Shown: positions 5,909 to 9,729 of the stretch, in pieces | Layout of the letters: the number at the start of each line of letters is the position of its first letter | Position numbering within the stretch: position 1 is the first letter of the stretch | Program-made: the position numbers and the translations under genes | Notes under the pieces: model-generated | Told to the model about the DNA's origin: nothing | Databases searched by the model: none | The model's input: only the letters and a program-made list of their open reading frames with translations | Source of the DNA: Timburyella sp030842085 | Lineage (GTDB): Bacteria; Bacillota; Clostridia; Oscillospirales; Acutalibacteraceae | Reading direction: 5' to 3' | NCBI GenBank assembly: GCA_030842085.1 | Contig: JAUUSE010000063.1 | Coordinates: 1 to 9,729 of the forward strand | DNA: 9,729 nt

Positions 5909-8884
5909 TTATGCTGTCGCATCAGCTTGAGCGTTCTTTTCTCTTTCAGATTTTTTGGCTTTAAGGGCAGCCAGCAGGCTGCGAATTCTTATTTTAACTG
6001 CGCCGAGATTGTATATTTCATCAATTTTAAGCTGAGTATAAAGCTTGCCGTGCCTTTCCAAAATCTCTCGCGTTTCATCACCTGTAATAGCGTCAAGTCC
6101 GCAGCCAAACGACACAAGCTGTACTAAGTCGATATCGTCGCTGCGTGAAACAAATTCAGCAGCGCTGTAAAGCCGAGCATGATACGTCCACTGATTAAGC
6201 ACGTGCACAATAGGCTTTCCGCCAAGATGCGCGACAGCGTCCTCAGTGAGCACACATATGTCAAAGGAATTTATAAGCGAGTCAATGCCATGATTTATTT
6301 CGGGGTCTATGTGATACGGCCGGCCGGCTAAAACAATCATGTGCAGACCGTTCTCACGCGCATATTGCATTATTTCAGCGCCCTTTTTGCGGATATTTTC
6401 GCGATATTCATCGTAAGCAGCATATGCCGCGTCGCAGGCGGCAAGTATGGCCTTTTTATCCTCAGAAAGCTTCTCTTCAAAATATTCAACGGCCTTTTTC
6501 CTGAAAGTCTTAGGCTTGTGCAGCCCAAAGTAGGGAGTTAGAAAGTCGACTTCCTCAAGCCTTGCGACATTCGCCCTAAGCAGCTCTGGATAATAAGCAA
6601 CAACAGGGCAGTTGTAGTTGTTGTCACTGCGTTCTTCGTCAAAATTATACGGCATGCAGGGGTAAAATATCTTATTGACGCCCTTGTCAAGCAGCCCTTC
6701 AATATGTCCGTGCATAAGCTTGGCAGGATAGCATACCGTATCCGACGGTATGGAGTATTGTCCTTTTATGTAAACCTTGCGGTTGGATTCGGGAGAAAGC
6801 ACAATCTCATAGCCGAGAGATGTAAAAAATGCGTGCCAGAAGGGAAGATTTTCATACATATTAAGCCCCATTGGTATGCCGATGCGCCCCTTTGATTTTT
6901 CCGGCTTTTTGTTTTCAAGTCCGCGCAGATATTCATATTTAAACTTGTACATGTTCGGCAAATCCTTGGCTTTAGGACGTCCCAAACCTCTTTCACAGCG
7001 GTTGCCGGATATAAAGCGCCGCGGCTTTACATTATCGCCGTCAAAGAACTCATTAATTGTCAAATGACATCTATTTTGGCATAATTTGCATTCTGCCGGC
7101 TTTGATGTATGAGTAAAGCTGCTAAGCTTTTCAGCACTTGTTAAAGTGGACTTGCCAGAACAATTGTCTCTTGCATAAAGCGCTGAGCCGAAAGCCCCCA
7201 TAATGCCCGAAATAGAGGGACGTATTACGTTGCAGCCAAGCTCCATTTCAAAGCTTCTCAGCACAGCGTCGTTCAAAAACGTTCCGCCCTGCACAACAAT
7301 ATGCTTTCCCAAATCCTGTGCCGACGACGCCCTTATAACCTTGTATATTGCATTTTTAACAACACTCATCGAAAGGCCGGCGGAGATGTCCTCAACTCCC
7401 GCGCCTTCTTTCTGCGCCTGTTTTACCGACGAATTCATAAACACCGTGCAGCGCGAACCGAGGTCCACAGGGTGCTTTGAGAAAAGCCCCAGCTTTGCAA
7501 AATCGCTGACGCTGTACCCAAGCGCTTTAGCAAACGTCTCAATAAACGAACCGCACCCTGAAGAGCATGCCTCGTTAAGCATAATAGAGTCTATTGCTCC
7601 GCCGCGGATTTTAAAGCACTTCATGTCCTGCCCGCCGATGTCTATAATAAAATCAACGTCCGGGTTGAAAAACGCCGCTGCATTGTAGTGCGCTACCGTT
7701 TCAACCAGACCCTCGTCAACAGAAAAAGCATTTTTGATAAGGTCCTCGCCATAGCCTGTAACGGCGCTGCCTTTTATATTAATCCTGTCGCCGAAGAGCG
7801 CATAAATCTTTTTAAGCTGCTCCAGCACAACGTCGACAGGATTGCCGTTGTTAGATGTATAATAAGAATATATAATCCCGCCGTCGGGAGAAATAAGCGC
7901 GAGCTTTGTTGTGGTAGAACCGGCGTCAATGCCGAGATATGCATCGCCATGATACTGTTCAGCGTCTAAATATTTGACAGTGGCGCTATTGTGACGCTTG
8001 CAAAACTCTTCATACTCCGCCTCCGTCTCAAAGAGCGGATTGAGCGTGGTAGAAACGGAGGAGGTATCGGCAGCATTTTTAAGGAGCGTCAAAACCTCGC
8101 TGAAAGCCATTGGTTTTGCATTTTTTGCATAAAGAGCCGCGCCGATAGCGACAAAGCAGTCAGCGCTTTCTGGAAATATTGCATTTTCGTCGGTAAGCTT
8201 AAGCGTTTCAATAAATCTCTGACGCAGACCCTTAAGGAAGAAGAGAGGTCCTCCCAAAAACATTATCTTGCCCTGTATTTTGCGTCCCTGCGCAAGTCCG
8301 GCGACCGTCTGGTCGACAACCGCTTGCAGGATAGAAGCAGATATATCTTCTTTTTTAGCGCCCTGATTAAGCAGCGGCTGAATATCGGTTTTTGCAAAAA
8401 CGCCGCAGCGGGAGGCTATTGAATAAATCGTCTCATGATGCAGCGAAAGCTCATCAAGCTCATCAACCGTAATATTGAGCAGTGTGGCCATCTGGTCTAT
8501 AAAAGAGCCGGTGCCGCCGGCGCACGAGCCGTTCATTCTCTCTTCAAGCCCGCCGGTGAAAAAGATTATTTTAGCATCCTCGCCGCCCAGCTCGATAACA
8601 GCGTCGGTGTCCGGATAAAAGCGCTCCACAGCGCCGGCAGTGGCATAAACCTCCTGCACAAATTCAATTCCGCTCTGCCTGGCCATGCCGAGTCCGGCGG
8701 AACCAGTTATTGCAGCGTTAACGGTTTTATCCTTATATTCCTGCGGCAGTTTCTCCAGCATTTCGACAGTTTTCTCTCTTACCTTCGAAAAATGCCGCTG
8801 ATAGTCCTTATAAGCTATATTATCCTTCTCATCAAGCACAACTACTTTAACGGTAGTTGAGCCAACATCAATACCTATGCGCAA
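5909..8884 (-). CDS. Tandem acyl-CoA dehydratase activase (two BadF/HgdC-type ATPase domains plus DUF2229-type region)
   Basis: A 991-residue soluble protein. Activase domain 1 (about 1-255) starts MRIGIDVGSTTVKVVVLD and has the Cys pair of a bridging [4Fe-4S] cluster, Cys121 (NGSCAGGTGSF) and Cys160 (SRCGVFAKTD). Domain 2 (about 315-575) repeats this: LGIDAGSTTTKLALIS, Cys440 (NEACSSGCGSF) and Cys479 (SRCTVF). HgdC is a homodimer with one cluster between subunits, so the tandem form could bridge a cluster within one chain (inference). Next comes a CxxCx3C site, Cys599, Cys602, Cys606, probably with Cys630, likely binding metal or Fe-S. The DUF2229-type region (about 665-975) has GIPMGLNMYE, SDTVCYPAKLMHGH (Cys718), YPCMPYN (Cys743), LAGRPYH and FGCGLDA (Cys928). 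The start is TTG: GGAGGT (8894-8899) is 9 nt upstream and no ATG fits. Role: ATP-driven electron transfer to an HgdB-type partner, probably the next gene. Substrate unknown. Confidence 0.88.
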   Translation of the reverse strand: MRIGIDVGSTTVKVVVLDEKDNIAYKDYQRHFSKVREKTVEMLEKLPQEYKDKTVNAAITGSAGLGMARQSGIEFVQEVYATAGAVERFYPDTDAVIELGGEDAKIIFFTGGLEERMNGSCAGGTGSFIDQMATLLNITVDELDELSLHHETIYSIASRCGVFAKTDIQPLLNQGAKKEDISASILQAVVDQTVAGLAQGRKIQGKIMFLGGPLFFLKGLRQRFIETLKLTDENAIFPESADCFVAIGAALYAKNAKPMAFSEVLTLLKNAADTSSVSTTLNPLFETEAEYEEFCKRHNSATVKYLDAEQYHGDAYLGIDAGSTTTKLALISPDGGIIYSYYTSNNGNPVDVVLEQLKKIYALFGDRINIKGSAVTGYGEDLIKNAFSVDEGLVETVAHYNAAAFFNPDVDFIIDIGGQDMKCFKIRGGAIDSIMLNEACSSGCGSFIETFAKALGYSVSDFAKLGLFSKHPVDLGSRCTVFMNSSVKQAQKEGAGVEDISAGLSMSVVKNAIYKVIRASSAQDLGKHIVVQGGTFLNDAVLRSFEMELGCNVIRPSISGIMGAFGSALYARDNCSGKSTLTSAEKLSSFTHTSKPAECKLCQNRCHLTINEFFDGDNVKPRRFISGNRCERGLGRPKAKDLPNMYKFKYEYLRGLENKKPEKSKGRIGIPMGLNMYENLPFWHAFFTSLGYEIVLSPESNRKVYIKGQYSIPSDTVCYPAKLMHGHIEGLLDKGVNKIFYPCMPYNFDEERSDNNYNCPVVAYYPELLRANVARLEEVDFLTPYFGLHKPKTFRKKAVEYFEEKLSEDKKAILAACDAAYAAYDEYRENIRKKGAEIMQYARENGLHMIVLAGRPYHIDPEINHGIDSLINSFDICVLTEDAVAHLGGKPIVHVLNQWTYHARLYSAAEFVSRSDDIDLVQLVSFGCGLDAITGDETREILERHGKLYTQLKIDEIYNLGAVKIRIRSLLAALKAKKSEREKNAQADATA

Positions 8885-8893
8885 CTTATGTAA

Positions 8894-8899
8894 ACCTCC
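8894..8899 (-). promoter_or_regulatory. Ribosome binding site fixing the TTG start of the activase gene
   Basis: GGAGGT on the minus strand, 9 nt before TTG at 8884. The coding sequence after that TTG begins directly with the conserved IGIDVGST phosphate-binding strand, so no later start is possible without losing it. Confidence 0.8.
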
Positions 8900-8925
8900 G
8901 ATAATATATTTACCTACAGGATTAT

Positions 8926-8954
8926 ATTATAACACTTTCTTAGCCTTATGAAAA
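8926..8954 (-). promoter_or_regulatory. Promoter of the activase gene (extended -10)
   Basis: On the minus strand: TTTTCA (8949-8954), a 17-nt spacer ending in TGT, and TATAAT (8926-8931), giving the extended -10 form TGTTATAAT. Transcription would start about 35 nt before the TTG start codon. Confidence 0.65.
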
Positions 8955-9000
8955 GAAAATATATTGTTAATTTTTTACCATTTTACTCTAATTTACGATA

Positions 9001-9029
9001 TTGACATTTAAAATGAGTATTGATATAAT
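9001..9029 (+). promoter_or_regulatory. Consensus sigma-A promoter for the tRNA-Ser region
   Basis: TTGACA (9001-9006), exactly 17 nt, TATAAT (9024-9029): both hexamers match consensus, as is common for stable-RNA genes. Transcription would start near 9036 and run through the tRNA-like segment (9122) and the tRNA-Ser (9326) to the terminator at 9421. It is divergent from the activase promoter. Confidence 0.88.
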
Positions 9030-9092
9030 AAAACAGTTCAAACAGAATATATATTAATAAAATATTAAATTATTTTTTGTAAAAAAAGTTAT

Positions 9093-9108
9093 ACCTAAAG
9101 TATTAGGT
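9093..9108. repeat. Short hairpin upstream of the tRNA-like segment
   Basis: ACCTAA (9093-9098) and TTAGGT (9103-9108) form a perfect 6-bp stem with a 4-nt loop, 13 nt before the tRNA-like 5' end. It could be a processing signal or chance. On the minus strand a T-rich stretch begins a few bases later, so a weak minus-strand terminator is also possible. Confidence 0.35.
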
Positions 9109-9121
9109 TTAACATATAAAT

Positions 9122-9163
9122 GGAGAAGTATCGAAGTGGTCGCAACGAGAACGATTCGAAATC
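9122..9163 (+). pseudogene. tRNA-Ser-like 5' half, incomplete (pseudo-tRNA)
   Basis: GGAGAAGTATCGAAGTGGTC followed by GCAACGAGAACGATTCGAAATC is the 5' half of a clostridial-type tRNA-Ser: acceptor strand GGAGAAG, a TA junction, a D arm with TCG/CGA stem and GTGGTC loop, and an anticodon-loop-like TTCGAAA with CGA. The anticodon stem does not close: AACGA would face TCAGG, giving only the two inner pairs. No CTTCTCC acceptor 3' strand occurs downstream before the next tRNA, and no proper T arm follows. It is therefore a broken tRNA or a tRNA-like module of another RNA. Confidence 0.5.
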
Positions 9164-9310
9164 AGGTTTCCTATGCGGAGTGCCAAACGGCTGAAACCCT
9201 TGGAACCATGCGGGTTCCAGCCGAGTTCAAATTGAATAATGTTGCTTGTTCTATCCTGTTGTTCTTCCCGATTTCCACCGGCTGAATTGGTCGGCGGGTC
9301 GGGACCAGGG
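9164..9310 (+). other. Hairpin-rich segment of unknown nature between the tRNA-like half and tRNA-Ser
   Basis: Three stems can be drawn by hand. GGTTTC (9165-9170) pairs with GAAACC (9193-9198). TGGAACC (9201-9207) pairs with GGTTCCA (9213-9219) around a 5-nt loop, extended by CGGC (9188-9191) with GCCG (9220-9223); the two alternatives partly compete. CCCGA-ttt-CCACCGGC (9267-9282) pairs with GTCGGCGG-g-TCGGG (9290-9303), 12 of 13 bp. No coding potential is credible: the overlapping minus-strand frames run through the tRNA. There is no U tract after the last stem, so it is not a terminator. It lies downstream of a consensus promoter and is probably transcribed. Confidence 0.45.
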
Positions 9311-9325
9311 ATATAACATAAATTT

Positions 9326-9419
9326 GGAGATGTACCCAAGCGGTTGAAGGGTCCGCACTCGAAATGCGGTAGGTCGGCTCAAAACCGGCGCGAGAGTTCG
9401 AATCTCTCCATCTCCGCCA
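9326..9419 (+). tRNA. tRNA-Ser (anticodon CGA)
   Basis: A complete class II tRNA with encoded CCA. Acceptor GGAGATG (9326-9332) pairs with CATCTCC (9409-9415), discriminator G9416, then CCA (9417-9419). The anticodon stem CCGCA/TGCGG closes the loop CTCGAAA, with anticodon CGA at 9360-9362, which reads UCG. A long variable arm (GTCGG with CCGGC) is typical of serine tRNAs. The T arm is GAGAG-TTCGAAT-CTCTC (9392-9408). A terminator follows 1 nt later. The 3' end is next to an integrase gene and is the probable attachment site. Confidence 0.95.
9390..9419. other. Probable integrase attachment site within the tRNA-Ser 3' end
   Basis: The tRNA T arm and acceptor 3' strand lie 41 bp from the end of a tyrosine-integrase gene. 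Such integrases commonly use tRNA 3' ends as att cores and restore the tRNA on integration. The matching direct repeat at the far end of the element would lie to the right of the window, so the exact core cannot be defined here. Confidence 0.45.
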
Positions 9420-9420
9420 T

Positions 9421-9461
9421 GAGGTCTGCCAGCGAAAAGCTGGTAGACCTCTTTCCTTTTT
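9421..9461 (+). terminator. Intrinsic terminator of the tRNA-Ser transcript
   Basis: A 13-bp stem with one G-U pair (GAGGTCTGCCAGC 9421-9433, GCTGGTAGACCTC 9439-9451), a GAAAA loop, then TTTCCTTTTT (9452-9461). It begins 1 nt after the tRNA CCA. It overlaps the end of the convergent integrase gene, but on the minus strand no T run follows, so it mainly serves the tRNA. Confidence 0.9.
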
Positions 9462-9729
9462 ATGGAGAAACCGCCGATAGGTTTTGCAGCATGGGCGCCA
9501 CAATGTCCTGCTCAATGGCTGCGGCGGATTGTTTTTTCGTGGCATATTGCAGATGCCCGTAAATATCCACCGTTGTCGAGATCTCACTGTGTCCCAGCCA
9601 CTCCTTTACCTGTTCCATCGGAACACCGTTTGCCAGCAAAAGCGAGGCACAGGTATGGCGAAGATCGTGGAAACGAATGTGCCGTAAATTGTTCTTGGCA
9701 AGCAACTTCCCAAAGGTCGAGGACACATA
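9460..9729 (-). CDS. Tyrosine recombinase/integrase, C-terminal part (partial)
   Basis: The frame runs off the right edge; 89 residues and the stop are visible. They contain the catalytic core of phage/ICE-type tyrosine integrases: FHDLRHTCASLLL (first His and the second catalytic Arg near visible residues 21-24), KEWLGHSEISTTVDIYGH (His of LGH near 47, nucleophile Tyr near 57), then a short alpha-helical tail. The enzyme would form a covalent 3'-phosphotyrosine link during site-specific integration and excision. Its 3' end faces the tRNA-Ser 3' end, the usual arrangement at the edge of an integrative element, which would extend rightwards. A GTG codon at 9726 is not the start: the conserved N-terminal SAM-like and first-Arg regions must lie outside the window. 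Base composition is more balanced than the AT-rich chromosome to the left. Confidence 0.9.
   Translation of the reverse strand, partial: YVSSTFGKLLAKNNLRHIRFHDLRHTCASLLLANGVPMEQVKEWLGHSEISTTVDIYGHLQYATKKQSAAAIEQDIVAPMLQNLSAVSP

Noticed and set aside
7203..7688. Long plus-strand ORF opposite the activase gene, and similar ones at 7991-8422 and 8435-8860
   Set aside because: All are antisense to a strongly conserved coding sequence and have no credible starts; they arise from its codon composition.
9195..9225. T-box riboswitch, suggested by TTGGAACCATGCGGG resembling the TGGNACCGCG bulge
   Set aside because: No stem I landmarks, no terminator after the motif, and no aminoacyl-tRNA or amino-acid gene downstream; a tRNA follows instead.
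9122..9310. tRNA interrupted by a group I intron
   Set aside because: The 3' half of the tRNA (T arm and CTTCTCC strand) is missing before the next tRNA, so splicing could not restore a product.
9109..9587. Minus-strand ORFs across the tRNA region
   Set aside because: They read antisense through a complete tRNA and its terminator and overlap the integrase in another frame; these are typical false ORFs.
1..9729. CRISPR arrays or complete insertion sequences
   Set aside because: I saw no regularly spaced direct repeats and no transposase-like frame anywhere in the window.

Overview
The window looks like chromosomal DNA of a low-to-moderate-GC, anaerobic member of the Clostridia (Firmicutes). 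The grounds are the YlzJ-TepA pair, the giant CoA-activase/HgdB-type proteins common in anaerobic Clostridia, strong GGAGG-type ribosome binding sites, frequent TTG starts, ATA-rich isoleucine usage and very AT-rich intergenic DNA. The exact genus cannot be read from the sequence.

Layout. (1) 1-140: the last codons of a DtxR/MntR-type metal-dependent repressor and its terminator. (2) 535-1561, minus strand: tepA (a ClpP-fold protease-like protein) followed one base later by a ylzJ-like gene. (3) 1805-3917, plus strand: a strong promoter, a ~550-nt leader with a four-codon ORF and an internal terminator, then an ABC-F ribosome-associated ATPase. The leader resembles the ribosome-mediated attenuators known upstream of antibiotic-resistance ABC-F genes. 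(4) A bidirectional terminator at 4090-4119 separates this gene from the minus-strand pair. (5) 4143-8884, minus strand: a 991-residue protein with two BadF/HgdC-type activase domains, a four-cysteine site and a DUF2229-type region, then, 332 nt downstream, a 477-residue HgdB-like protein. In many Clostridia these parts form one ~1400-residue polypeptide; here the gene is split at a domain boundary. (6) 9001-9419, plus strand: a consensus promoter, a tRNA-Ser-like 5' half that does not complete a tRNA, about 140 nt of hairpin-rich sequence, a complete tRNA-Ser(CGA) and a terminator. (7) 9460-9729, minus strand: the C-terminal end of a tyrosine integrase abutting the tRNA-Ser 3' end. This is the typical edge of an integrative element that would extend to the right of the window.

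How the genes relate. Regions 1-5 look like ordinary chromosome with independent transcription units. tepA and ylzJ are translationally coupled. The activase and the HgdB-like protein are expected to work together, ATP hydrolysis driving low-potential electron transfer through a bridging [4Fe-4S] cluster to the partner; their substrate is unknown. The two places most worth following up are the ABC-F leader and the unexplained structured segment between promoter and tRNA-Ser at the edge of the putative mobile element.
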